Program-made: the position numbers and the translations under genes
In this document: piece by piece, positions 37,151 through 48,956 of the stretch
Layout of the letters: each line of letters begins with the position of its first letter
How positions within the stretch are numbered: the first letter of the stretch is position 1
The notes under the pieces: model-generated
What the model was told of the DNA's origin: nothing
What the model saw: only the letters and a program-made list of their open reading frames with translations
The model's database searches: none
From: Cymbidium sinense
Lineage: Eukaryota > Streptophyta > Magnoliopsida > Asparagales > Orchidaceae
Assembly: GCA_021442155.1 (NCBI GenBank)
Contig: CM038214.1
Coordinates: 313,317,001 to 313,381,000 of the forward strand
Direction of reading: 5' to 3'
Length of the DNA: 64,000 nucleotides

Positions 37151-39972
37151 TAAAATAAACCTGATTTACAATAAAATAAAACCCTAAACCCCAAAATAAA
37201 CTCTGAGATTAAACTAAATAAACTAGGCCACAAACTAAACTAACGTTAAACTGGACCCACCTAAACCACCTACCCCTTGAATCCACCGACAGGAATACTA
37301 ACTGAAACCTAAACCCAAACCACTGAGCCTAAAACTAACCCAGGCTCTGACTCTAAACAGGCCAAATCCTGACCTAAAACTGAGCCTGACTCACTATGAA
37401 CCTAATACTGACCACTGAGCCAAAACCGTTAAAGTAAATACTAAACTACTACCAAAGCCCAACCCCAGGCCCAAAAAAAAACCAGGACACTGATCCACTC
37501 TAAACCACTAAACACTGACTAATTCACTGTAACTGAGCCTGAGCCACTAATACTAACCTGACCTGACCACTGACCTGACCTGAGCCTAAATCACTAAACT
37601 AAACTAAACCTGATCTAAACCACAGGCCCAGATCTAAACCACAAAACTGAGCCTTTAAACTCCCTGAGCCTAAACTTCTCTAGACTGAATATAAAGGCAT
37701 AACCATAAAGCAAGATCCTAGGCCCTAGCCACAAACTGACCCTAAACCCTAAACCTGACCCCAAATCTAAAACCTAAACCATAAACCACTAAACAAACTC
37801 CTAAACCCTATAAAAAACCAAACCTAAAATCCTAAAACTAAAAAAAGATAAGATAAATAAATAGAAGAAAACCTAAATAAATAAATAAATAAAATAAAAT
37901 AAAATCTAAAGTAAACATAAACTAAACCTAAACCTAAACTTAAAAATAAAGATAAAACTAATAAAATAAAATAAATAAAACATATAAAAAATAAAATAAA
38001 CCTAAAAAAACCAAAATAAAATAAAACTAAAACCAAAAAGAACTAAATAAAAACCTAAAATATAAACTTAAAAAAATAAAAAAGAATAGCTAAATCCTAA
38101 ATAAAAAAAAACTAAACCTCAAATAAACAAAATAAAATAAACTTAAACCTGAACCAAAATAAAAACATCCTAAACCTAAATCAAAAATAAATTAAACCTA
38201 AACCCTAAACTAAATAAAATAAAATAAACTAAAAATAAACCTAATCCTAAATTTAAAAATTAACCTTAAAAATAAACCTAATATAAAAACATAAAACCTA
38301 AACTTAAACCAAAAATAAAAAATAAAACCTAAACAAAAAAATATAAGTATAAATAAAACAAAACTAAAAAACTAACATAAACCTAAACTGTATCCTAAAA
38401 AAGTAAATTAAATAAACTAAACCTAATGGTTTGCTCTAAGTTAAATAAACTAAATAAACTAAACCTAATGGTTTACTTAATTTAAAATAAAATCCTAAAC
38501 CCTAAATGCAAAATCTTAAATCCTACCAACCTCAAACTAAAAACTAACACCCAACCCTAAACCTGAGCCACTACCTAAGCCACTACTCTAAACTCTTAAC
38601 CTAAAACCCTACTGAGCCTAAACCCTAAACCTAAAATAAAACTTTAACTAACCTTAACTAACAACCAAACTAAAATAAACTAAACCTTAAACCCAAAAGA
38701 TCCTAAATAAACCCCAAATCACTAAATAAATTAAACCCTAAACCTTAAACCTGATCCTACCCCAAAACAAACATTAAACAAACCCTAACCAACCCTAAAC
38801 CCTAAACTTAAATAAAACTAAAATAAAAATTAAAGATAAATAAATAAATAAATAAAATAAAATAAAACTAAACTAAAGATGAAGATGAATAAAATAAACT
38901 AAAATAAAATAAATAAAACATAAACTAAACTTAAAATAAATAACAAATAATTAAAACATAAATAAAATAAAATGTAAAAAAAAATAAAATAAACCTAAAA
39001 TAAAATAAAATAAACCTAAACCCTAAAATAAAAAAAACCAAAAATAAAATAAAATAAATAAAATAAACTAAACCTAAACATAAACTAAAATAAATAAAAC
39101 CTAAACCTAAACCTAAAGTAAATTAAACCTAAACCTAAACCTAAACTAAATAAAATAAAATAAACTAAAAATAAACCAAAACCTAAACTAAAAAATAGAA
39201 CCTAAAAATAAACCTAAAAGAAAAACCTAATAGCTAAGTTTAAAAAAATAAAATAAAAACATAAACATAAACCTCAAAATAAAAAATAAAACCTAAACCT
39301 AAAAGATAATATAAAAATAAACCTAAACCTAAACTAGAAAATAAAATCTAACAATAAACCTAAACCTAAAAAAATATAATAAAAACTAAAACCTAAACCT
39401 AAAAAATAAAATAAAAATAAAACTCACCTAAAAATAGACCTAAACATAAACCTAAATGAAAAAAAAAACTAAAATTAAAAACCTAAACTAAAATAAATAA
39501 ACCTAAAATAAATAAACTAAACTAAATAAAAATAAAGAATAAACCTAGATAAAAATAAAAAATACAATAAACTAAGATAAATAAATAAATAAACTAAATA
39601 AAGTTAAACAAATAAGTTTACTTAATTTTTTAAAAAAAAACCTAAACCCTAAATCTACAACACTAAACCTATAACCCGTAACCCTAAACCCTATACCTAA
39701 AAAAACCCTAAACCCTAAACCCTAAACCCTAAATCCTAAACCCTAAATCCTAAACCCTTACCTTAACCCTTAACCCTAAACCCCTAAACCCTAAACCCTA
39801 AATGCTAAAACTGAAAACCTAAACCCTAACCCTAAACCCTAAACCCTAAACACCAAACCCTAAACCCTAAACCCAAAACCTAAAACCCTAAACCTAAACC
39901 TAAAGTAACTAAATAAATTAAAAAATAAAGCTAAACCCTAAAAACTAATAAACTTAAACCTAAACCTAAACC
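37151..39972 (+). repeat. Telomere-derived array with CTGA-rich block, segment 9
   Basis: No gene. From about 37190 to 37800 the text is rich in ACTGAGCC, CCTGACC and CCACTAA words and relatively GC-rich. It occupies the place of 32160-32760 in the neighbouring unit. The array then returns to CTAAA/AATAAA. Anchors at 38466-38485 and 39611-39630 are 1145 bp apart and followed by heptamer clusters (38490-38800 and 39640-39980). The standard AAGTAACTAAATAAATTAAA flank at about 39900 precedes retrocopy 6. Confidence 0.85.
38410..38485 (+). repeat. Local duplication of an anchor
   Basis: AATAAACTAAACCTAATGGTTT occurs twice about 41 bp apart. The first copy ends in TGCTCTAAG and the second continues as the normal TTTACTTAATTT anchor. 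It is a small tandem duplication across the monomer junction, or a trace of unequal exchange there. Confidence 0.75.
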
Positions 39973-40437
39973 CAGAATGGCGACACTTGATGGCGGGGAA
40001 CATCCTTGTCAAGCTCGGTCTAGATCTGGGACGTGGTTATTATAGTGGTGATGGGTGATCTAGAGGTGCTGGTGGATATGTAGGTGGTGGTTGAAGCAGT
40101 GGTGGTTACGGAGGTAGGAGGAGCGATGAAGGTTATAGCCATGGTGGGGGCGGAGGGAGAGATCGAGGATATGATGGTGGATCCCTCTACTCAAAAGGCC
40201 AGGTGGTTCTTATGGGAACTGGAGAAACTGAAGAACGGTCGATCCGATCTTCTGCTTATGGAACTCTCTCTTTACAATAGAGACAGTTATAGTTATCTAG
40301 GGTTTTTGATTTGCTCAATGTGTGTTCATTTTTTATCTATGTCATCGCTTGTGACTTCGAGAACTTAGTGTGTTACTTGTTTGATGAAATCAAAAAGAAG
40401 AAATGTTGAATCTGAGTTTGTTCTTTGTTAACAAACA
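39973..40437 (+). pseudogene. GRP retrocopy 6
   Basis: AATGGCGACACTTGATGGCG at 39976 encodes a damaged N-G-x-x-L-D-G of the RRM end, followed by R/G-N-I-L-V-like and Q-like codons and CGGTCTAGATCTGGGA. The Gly-rich region continues (GTGCTGGTGGATATG, GGTGGTTACGGAGGTAGGAG), then GGGAGAGATCGAGGATATGA keeps the R-D-R-G-Y-D order and GGGAACTGGAGAAACTGA gives the ancestral G-N-W-R-N-stop near 40213-40230. About 200 bases of 3' UTR follow, ending near TTTGTTAACAAACAACC. It is frameshifted in the middle. An anchor lies about 363 bp upstream. Confidence 0.8.
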
Positions 40438-40620
40438 ACCAAAAACCCGAAACCATAAACTAAAACTTGAACCATATACCTAAAACCTAAACCCTAAACA
40501 CTAATCCCTAAAGAATAAAAAAAATAAAAAACCCTAAACCCTAAACCCTAAACCTACAACCCTAAACCCTAAACCTTAAACCGTAAAACTCTAAGCCCCA
40601 AACCCCTAAACCCTAATAAG
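40438..40620 (+). repeat. Near-canonical CCCTAAA cluster
   Basis: The usual right flank of a GRP copy (CATAAACTAAAACTTGAACC), then CCCTAAACCCTAAACC runs. It ends where the AATAAT-type block begins. Confidence 0.85.
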
Positions 40621-42800
40621 AAACTAATAAAACACTAAATTAAACTAAAACTAATAAATAATAAAATAAAAATTATTAAATAATAAATAATAATAAAATA
40701 AAACTAATAAAACCTAAAATAACTAAAAAAAAAAAAACTAATAAATAAACAAATAATAACTAAACCAAAAAAATAATAACAAAAATAAAAACTAATAAAC
40801 TAATAAAAATAAACTAACTAACTAATACTAACTAAATAACCAATAAACTAACTAAAACTAAACTAATACTAAAAACTAAATAACTAACTAATGCTAAAAA
40901 ATAATAAAATAACTAAACTAATAATTAAACTAAATAATAATAACTAAAATACTAAATAAAAAAACTAATAAACTAAAATAAATAACTAATAACTAACTAA
41001 ACTAATAAAACTAATAATAATAAAATAACTAAAACCAATAATAAATAATAATAAAATAATAATAATAAAAATAATAATAATAAAAATAATAATAAACCAA
41101 AATAATAATAAACTAAATAATAATAACTAAATAAAATAAACTAAACTAATAATAAAAAAACTAAATAAACTAATAAACTAACTAAATAATAAACTTATAA
41201 TAAATAAAAAATAAAACTAATAAATAATAAACTAAAAAAATACTAATAATAATAAAATCATAACATAAACTAATTAAAAAAATAATAATAATAATAAACT
41301 AAAATAATAAAAACTAAAACTAATAAAATAAAACTAAAACTAACTAAATTAATTAATAATAATAATAAAATAAAACTAATAAAAATAATAATAACTAAAC
41401 TAAATAATAATTAATAAATTAACTAAAAACTATTAAATTAATATTAATAATAACTAAAACTAATAAAATAATAATAATAATAATAATAATAAACTAAATA
41501 AACTAATCACTAAACACCTACTAATTAATAAAACTAATAATAAAATTAATAATAACAAACTAAAATAAAAAATTAAAATAATTAACTATTAAACTAATAG
41601 AATAAATAATAATAACTAAACAATAAATAAAAACTAATAAAAATAATAATAATAAAACTAAATTAAATCTAACTAATAACTACTAATAAAAACATGTAAA
41701 CTAATAAATAATGAACTAAAAACTTATAATTAAAACTATAATAATAAAGTAAGTAAAACTAATAATAAATAACAACCTAAAACTATAACTAAAACTAATA
41801 AACCAATAACAAACTAACTAAAATAAACTAATAAAACTAAACTAATTAATAAATAAACTAAACCACTAATAAATAATAAACACTAAACTAAATTAATTAA
41901 TAATAATAACTAATATTAAATAAATAAATAAACTACTAAATAAAACTATAATAAACAATAAAACTAATAAGTAAACATAATAATAACTAAACTAAACTAA
42001 ACTAATAACTAATAATAAAATACTAAAAAATTAATAATAATTAATAACAGTAATAATAAATAAAATAAAATAAAAAACTAATAAAACTAAAAACTAATAA
42101 AACCTAATAAGTAAACTAATACTAATAATAAAAACTAATAAACTAATAACTAAAAACAAAACTAATAATAATAAAATAATAACTAACTAACTAAACTAAT
42201 AACATAATATTAATAAAACTAATAATAAAACTAATGATGAATAACTAAATAAAAACCCTAAACCCTAAGTAAGTAAATAAACTAAATAATAATAATAAAA
42301 CAATTATAATAAACATAAAATAATAATAATAATTAACTAAAGAAAAAATCTAAACTAAAATAAAACTAATTATAAACCAAATAAATAAACTAATAATAAT
42401 AATAAATAATAAATAACTAATAAAAAACTAAACCATAAACTAAACTAAAAAACTAATAATAATAAACTAATAAACCTAAACCCATAACTAAACTAATAAA
42501 AATAATAAACTAAACTAATAAACAAATAAATAAATAAACTAAACTAAACTAATAAAATTAAACCACTAACTAAAACAAATTAAAAGCTAAATAATAATAA
42601 AAACTAAACTAATAATAATAACTAATAATAATTAATAAATAAAATAATAAGCTAAACTCTTCCCACTTAGAAAGCTAACTAATAAAACCTAAAATAATAA
42701 TAAAAAAAGTAAAACTAATATAACTAAACTAACTAAACTAAATAATAATAATAATAACTAATAAAACCTAATAATAACTAATAAACATTAAACATAAAAC
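40621..42800. repeat. AATAAT / ACTAAT low-complexity block
   Basis: 2.2 kb made almost only of AATAAT, ACTAAT, AACTAA and AATTAATAA words. CCTAAA is nearly absent and C is always in CTAA. It shows local three-base periodicity (AATAATAATAATAA) rather than the 5-7-base periodicity of the rest. It contains no open frame of note. It directly abuts LINE B. It may be a further decay or slippage product of CTAAA repeats, or separate satellite. Confidence 0.85.
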
Positions 42801-44540
42801 CTAAGAATTCCTCCTGAGCCTCCTTTGAATTTTGCTTCATCTTTTAAAGGTACTTTGACAATTATGATTTCAGATGAAGATATTGAAAGATTAGTTGAGG
42901 ATTCTACTTTTTCTTTGATTAGAAACTTTTCATTTTGAACGGCCAAATGAAGATATTTGTTCTTTTTTTCATAGCTTAAATTTGGTTCTTTTTCTATTGG
43001 GTTGATTGATGCAAAGCATGTTCTGATTAAACTTTCTACTGACCTTGATTATAGAATAATTTTTTTAGGCATTCTTAATATGTTTTTAATTGTCATATTC
43101 TAAAGTGGAAATCTATGTTTGATGTTAATGAAGAGTCTCCTATTGTTCCCATTTGGATTTCTTTACCTAACTTGTGGATTCATCTATTTAATCATCAGAT
43201 TCTTTATGCTATTGGGTTGATTTTTGGTCAGCCTTTGCAAGTTGATCAAGCAACAACAGCTTCTTCTAGATCGTATGTTGCTAGAACTCTTGTAGAGATT
43301 GATATTACTAAAAAATACATGAAAGAAATTTGGCTGGGTATGATGAAATGTGGTTAATTTTAGAAAGTTATTTTTGGGAACTTTCCCATTTTTTATAATC
43401 ATTGTAAGATTCATGGGCATGAAATTTCTGTATGCTTTATTACTCATCCCTCTATTAGGAAGAAAATCACCAATAAGAATTCAATTGTTGAAAAAATGAT
43501 TATTCTCTTAAGTTGAATAAATGAAAATCTGCTTTTTAAAATTTTGATGTTTTGTAAAGCCAGATTTCTGAATCTTTTGAAAAATTTTTACCTATTAATG
43601 ATTTGTCTGATGCGGAAGGTAATTTTGATGTTTCTAAAAAAGTTTTAACTAATAATCATGCTCTAAGTGTTTCTTTTGATGATTCTATTAAAGGGAAGAC
43701 TTTAGGGGCTGTGGTTAATGATTTCAATGGTTTGGATGTTGTACATAAGTCCTTTCATGATGATGGTTCAAATATTGTTGATATTAACACCATTTCTTCC
43801 AATCAGTTGGTTGTTATTTCTCTTTCACCTATGTCTACTATAGATCATGGGAAAGAGACTATTTCTTTTCATTCTTTGATTGAGAATGGTGGTGAAAAGA
43901 ATGTTCTTATTTTTGATATTTTAATTTTTGGTCCTCACAATCTTGTTAATATTGGTGATCCTTCTTTTAAAAAATAAGATTTAGATACCTGTGATAATTC
44001 TCTCATTGTGAATAGCTCTATTTCGGTTCAAAATGATGGTTTTTCTATGGTTGATAATTATGTTCAAAATTTTGGTAATATGCTATGTGTTTCTAAGGGA
44101 TTTCAACCTTATTTTACTCCCTTACATGAAGATTGTACTTAAAATATGGATTATACTTCTCTTACTTTTGTTATGAATGAAGACAGGGATGATACTCTTC
44201 AGATTTTGTTGGAAGGTGAAAATATTGATAATTATCTTCTTAATAAAGCTATTTTCGGTCCTTCTTTCGATTCTAAAATGCATACTATTTCTGATTTTCC
44301 TTTGTCTAATGTTGTGGATGTTTTATGCTCTTCTTTGAAATTGATAGCTTCTCTTGATCCGCATGCCTTTTATAACAATGATTCATTTTGGATGGAGATT
44401 TTTTGGAGAAAGGGCATGGTTATAAAACTATTTACAAGAAGAAAAAGAAAAATAGTGTTCAGATTTATGCCCCTCCTCACTTGCCTAGGGTACTCGTTCC
44501 AAAGCTTCTTGGAAATAATCTCTCCAATCCTTAGGAGGTT
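42801..44540 (+). pseudogene. LINE B ORF1 remnant (DUF4283, zinc knuckle)
   Basis: Early text reads PPEPPLNFASSFKGTL and ISDEDIERLVEDS, a usual start of DUF4283 proteins. A frameshifted stretch follows, then from 43115 an open frame with VPIWISLPNLWIHLFNHQIL, IGLIFGQPLQVDQAT and SYVARTLVEIDITKKYM, all typical of the family. At 43394-43438 NHCKIHGHEISVCF is a CCHC knuckle whose first Cys codon has become Tyr. Open stretches at 43603-43977 and 44146-44574 cover the acidic C-terminal half. A shifted frame near 44405-44530 gives HGYKTIYKKKKKNSVQIYA. Function in the family is RNA binding in the retrotransposon particle. It is broken by several stops. Confidence 0.8.
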
Positions 44541-45783
44541 TTTGCTTTTGGCTTATTTTTTCTCTGTTGGTTAAGCTTTTGCTATGTGTTTTCTTGCTAG
44601 CTGGAGTATTGGCTTCTCGGCTAATTTTCCTCCTTCTGGATTGGTGTTTTTGGCTCCCTGTTTGCTGGGTTTTTTTTGGTGCCCTTTGGCTAGTTGGTTT
44701 TGTGCTGGTGGCTTTGTTCCTATTGTCCTTTGGTTGGTGCTTTTGCTCTCTTTGTTAGTGGTAGGTTGAGCTTTTTGTTTTTAGCATCTGGTTTGTCCAT
44801 TGGTTGGCTGTTTCTCTAGCTATTTATTTTAGCTTTGCTGGCCTTCTTCTTTTTTTCAATTTGTTGGTTTGGTTCTCTTGCACTTTCCTGGGCTATTTTC
44901 TTGGGTGCTCTATTGTGTGGCTGCTCTATTGGTTATTTCCTTTCCATTGGTTGGTACCATGGTGGCTTTGGATTGGTGTTGTTGTGGGCTCTGTTGGTTT
45001 TGTCTTTTAGGGCTCTTTTCATTTTTTTTTGGTTGTGAGCTTCTTTTCTCCCTCTTTTTTAAGAGGTGTTCATATTTGGTTTTGTTGGGATTGCCTTATG
45101 TTAATTTTATATGTTGCTCTACTCTCACTTTATATTTCCTTAGCTTCACTTTTTCTTTAGCTGGGTGGCTATTATGATAGATTTGTATTTTTCTTTGGCT
45201 GGGATGACTATGATGATATGATAGATTTTTTCCATGATATTTTTGTCCCTGGTGACTTTTCCTATTTGTAACCCTTCTTTGAAGCTGGATACACTTAGGA
45301 TTTGATGCCCTTCATTATTGTGATTATCCTTCTTTCCTCAAATCTGAGCTTGAGTTTTTTTCTCTTGATGTTTTGTTCTCCTTCTGGCTGAGATTTCTTA
45401 CAGGTTGCAGGTTCTCTATTTCAGTTGGTCTCTTCTTCTTCTTGGAGGGAGCTACAGTCTTACTAATGGTCTCTTTTTTATTAGATGGCTGGAGTTGTCT
45501 TCAATTGTAGGTTGCAGGTTTCCTTTTATTATGGATCTTCGTCTCTTTGGAGGTACTTTTGGAGCTCCGTGGATTCATCCCTTTTCTTGTCTTTTGCTTG
45601 GCATTTTTTGTTTTGTCTTTGTTTTTTTTCTTTATTGCTCTTGATGTATTAGTTTAGGGACTAAACTCTTTAGGATTCTCCTGTAGCTCATTTGAGTAGT
45701 AGTTTTTTTCTTCAAGTTTAGTCTCTAATATGGTCTTCTTGTACTTATTTTTCTGAGCATTAATTTCCGTTTAGTTAGAAAAA
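44541..45783 (+). other. LINE B 3' tail, T- and G-rich, non-coding
   Basis: 1.24 kb with low A and repeated TTGGTTGG, CTTTGGTTG and GGTTTTG words. Overlapping hydrophobic open frames (44567-44758, 44804-45010, 44869-45177, 45405-45644) are composition effects. The end region is homologous to LINE C and element 0. The A-run at 45779-45786 merges with AAACCCTAAACC. Confidence 0.75.
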
Positions 45784-48191
45784 AACCCTAAACCCTAAAC
45801 CGTAAAAACCCAAAACCCTAAAGCCTAAACACTAAACCCTAAACCCTAAACCCTAAACCCTAAATAATATAACCTTAAACCCTAAACCCAAAAACCTACA
45901 ACCCTAAAGCCTAAACCCTCAACCCCAAACTCGAACCCCTAAACCCTAAACCCTAAACCCTAAATCCTAAACCCTAAGAACCTAAACCTAAATTAAACAA
46001 AACCTAAAAATAAAATAGCATAAAAAATAAAAACTAAATTAAAAAATAAATGAAAACTTAAACTAAACTAAAAATTAAAATAAACCTAAAAATTAAAAAC
46101 CTAAATAAAATAAAGCTAAATGAAAAATAAAAATAAAATAAAAATAAAAGCTAAATAAACCCTAAAACCCTAAACCTAAAAAATAAACCAAAAAATAAAT
46201 ATGAAATAAAACCTAAACCTTAAATTAAAACAAAACATAAACCTAAAATATAAAAAATAAAATAAAAATAAACCTAAACTAAAATAAATAAAACCTAAAC
46301 CTAAACCTAAAATAAACTAAACCTAAAGCCTAAACGAAAAAAAACAAAATAAACTAAAAATAAAACTAAAAAATTAAACCTTAAAATAAACCTAAATCCT
46401 AAACATAAAAAAATAAAATAAAAATGTCAACCTAAACCTAAAAATAAAAAATAAATCCTAAACCTAAAAAATAACTTAAAAATAAAACTAAACTAAAAAT
46501 AGACATAAACCTAAACCTAAACTTGAAAAATAAACTTAAATAAAAAACCAAAACAAAAATTAATAACCCTAAAATAAATTTAATAAACTAAATAAAAATG
46601 AAAAATAAACCTAAATAAAAATAGAAAATTAAAATAAACTAAAATAAATAAAAATTAAACTAAACTAATTAAAAAAAAGCCTAAAACTTAAAACCTAAAC
46701 ACTAAATCATAAACCCTAAACCCTAAACCCTAAAGCCTAAACTTATAACCCTAAACATACAACCCTAAATCGTAAAACCTAAACGTACCCTAAACCCTAA
46801 ACCCTAAACCCTAAGCCTAATCTAACTAAGAACCATAAATCCAAAACCCTAAAAACCTTAAACCCTGAGGCATAAACCCTATACCCTAAACCCTAAACCC
46901 TAAACCTAACCCTAAACTTACAACACTAAACCTACAACCCTAAACCTAAACTAAACCTTAAACCCTAAAAAAGCCTAAACCTTAAACCCTAAAAAACCCT
47001 AAACCCTAAAAGCATAAACCCTAAAACCCTAAACCCTAAACTCTAAACCCCAACCCTAAACCTTAAACCCTAAACCCTAACCGTAACCCTAAACCCTAAA
47101 TCCAACAACCTAAAACCCTAAAGCCTAAACCCTAAACACCTAAAAACCTAACCCAAAACAAAATAAAACCTAAAAATCAAATAAATAAAAAAACCTAAAC
47201 ATAAATAAAATAAAATAAAAATAAAAATAAAGATAAAAACCTAAACTAAAACCTAAACCTAAACCAAAAAAATAAAAATAAAAAAATAAACTAAAATAAA
47301 ATAATGAAAAACAAAACTAAACTAAAAAATAAAATAAACCTAAGAATAAATAACCTTAATAAATTAAAAACTAAACATAAAATAGAAATAAAATAAACCT
47401 AAAATAAAATAAAAACCATTTAAATAAAAACTTAAACCAAAAACATAAAATTAAAAATAAAACCTAAAAATAAATAAATAAATAAAACTTAAACCCTTAA
47501 CAAAAAAATCCTAAACCTAAAATAAAATAATAATAAATAAAATAAAGTAAACCTAAACCTAAGCTAAAATAAACTAAACTAAAATAAATTAATCCTAAAC
47601 CAATACATAAAAAAAACTAAACCTAAACCTAAACCAAAAATAAATAAAATAAAATAAAATAAAAATAAACCTAAACCTAAACTAAAAAATAAAACCTATA
47701 ATAAAACTTAAATAAAAACATAAAACATAGACCTTAAAAAATAAAATAAAAACTTAAACATAAATCTAAAAATAAAAAATATATCCTAAACCTGAGAAAT
47801 TAAAAAATATATAAAACTCAGCTAAAAAATAAACCTAAACCCAAACCAAAACAAAAAAAAACTAAAATAAAAAACCTAAACAAAAATAAATAAACCTAAA
47901 ATAAATAAACTAAACTAAATAAAAATTAAAAATAAACCTAAATAAAAATAAAAAATAAAATAAACTAATATAAATAAAAAATAATTTAAATTAACCCAAA
48001 ATTCTAAACCTAAACCCTAAACCCTAAAACTAATCCTAAACCCTAAACCCTAAGCCATAAACACTAAACCCTAATCCTAAACCCTAATCGTAAGCCCTAA
48101 ACCTTAAATCCCAAACCCTAAACCTAAACCTAAAGTAACTAAATAAACTAAAAAAAAACCTAAACCTTAAATCCTAATATACTTAAACTGA
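45784..48191 (+). repeat. Telomere-derived array, segment 12
   Basis: No gene. Near-canonical clusters lie at 45784-45990, 46690-47160 and 47995-48190, separated by CTAAA/AATAAA zones. Anchors are too decayed to call at the expected places (CTAATTAAAAAAAAGCC near 46675; TTTAAATTAACCCAAAATTC near 47985). The flank AAGTAACTAAATAAACTAAA at about 48133 is the usual one before a GRP copy. Confidence 0.82.
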
Positions 48192-48349
48192 AAGAATGGG
48201 TAGAACCTTAACCCTAAACTAAAAACTGAATTGAAGAAATGTTGAACCTGAATTTGTTCTCTATTAAAAAAATAACCAAAAAACTTAAACCCTAAACTAA
48301 AGCTGAAAAGAGGAAATGTTGAATCTGAATTTATTCTCTATTTAAAAAA
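48192..48349 (+). pseudogene. GRP retrocopy 7: shredded, two 3' ends
   Basis: AAGAATGGGTAGAACCTTAA at 48192 is the shared 5' breakpoint, but the coding part is gone. The text passes through CCCTAAACTAAAAACTG into the last ~45 bases of the 3' UTR (GAAGAAATGTTGAACCTGAA to CTATTAAAAAAAT, 48228-48278). After ~20 bases of right flank a second copy of the same UTR end appears (GAGGAAATGTTGAATCTGAA to CTATTTAAAAAAAA, 48308-48349). It is best explained by deletion between repeats followed by a small tandem duplication. Confidence 0.75.
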
Positions 48350-48956
48350 AACTAAAAAAACCTAAACCCTAAACCCTAAACCCTATAAACTCTAAATCCT
48401 AAACCTTAAACCCTAAAACCCTAAACCCTAAACCCTAAACCCTAAAACTTAAACCCTAAACCCTAAACCCTAAACTCTAAACCCTAAACCACCCTAAACC
48501 TTAAACCCTCAACTAACCCTAAACTCTAAACCTTAAAAAAGTTAAAAACCTAAACCTAAACTAAATAAAACCTAAAAATAAATAAATAAAAAAACCTAAA
48601 CCAAAATAAAATCAAAAAATAAAATAAAATAAAAACCTAAACGAACACCTAAACCTAAACCTAAACCTAAACCTAAAAGGAAAATTAAATAAAAAATAAA
48701 ACTTATATTAAAATAAAATTAATAAAAACTTAAACTAAACAAAAAATTAAAAAACCTAAATAAAAAAAACTAAATGTAAACCTAAAATAAAACCTATACC
48801 CTAAACTAAAAATAAACTAAACCTTAAATAAACAAAATAAAATAAACCTAAACCTAAGCTAAAATAAACTAAACTAAGATAAATAAAACCTAAACCTAAA
48901 CCTAAAATAAACTACGCCTAAACCCTAAATTAAATAAAATAAAATAAACTAAAAAT
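48350..48956 (+). repeat. Telomere-derived array, segment 13
   Basis: CCCTAAA cluster at 48360-48540, then CCTAAA/CTAAA/AATAAA text to the 5' edge of LINE C. No gene and no anchor. Confidence 0.85.

Larger units (their letters stand above)
42801..45783 (+). mobile_element. LINE B: ORF1 plus 3' tail, lacking ORF2
   Basis: It begins near GAATTCCTCCTGAGCCTCC with an ORF1-type coding region (to about 44540) and passes directly into a T- and G-rich tail like those of LINE A and C, without endonuclease, RT or RNase H. The tail end has GGGACTAAACTCTTTAGG and TTTGAGTAGTAG, matching LINE C near 55055-55100. It ends TTAGAAAAAAACCCTAAACC. Either an internal deletion removed ORF2 or it was a non-autonomous form. 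Orientation is the same as the other LINEs. Confidence 0.82.
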
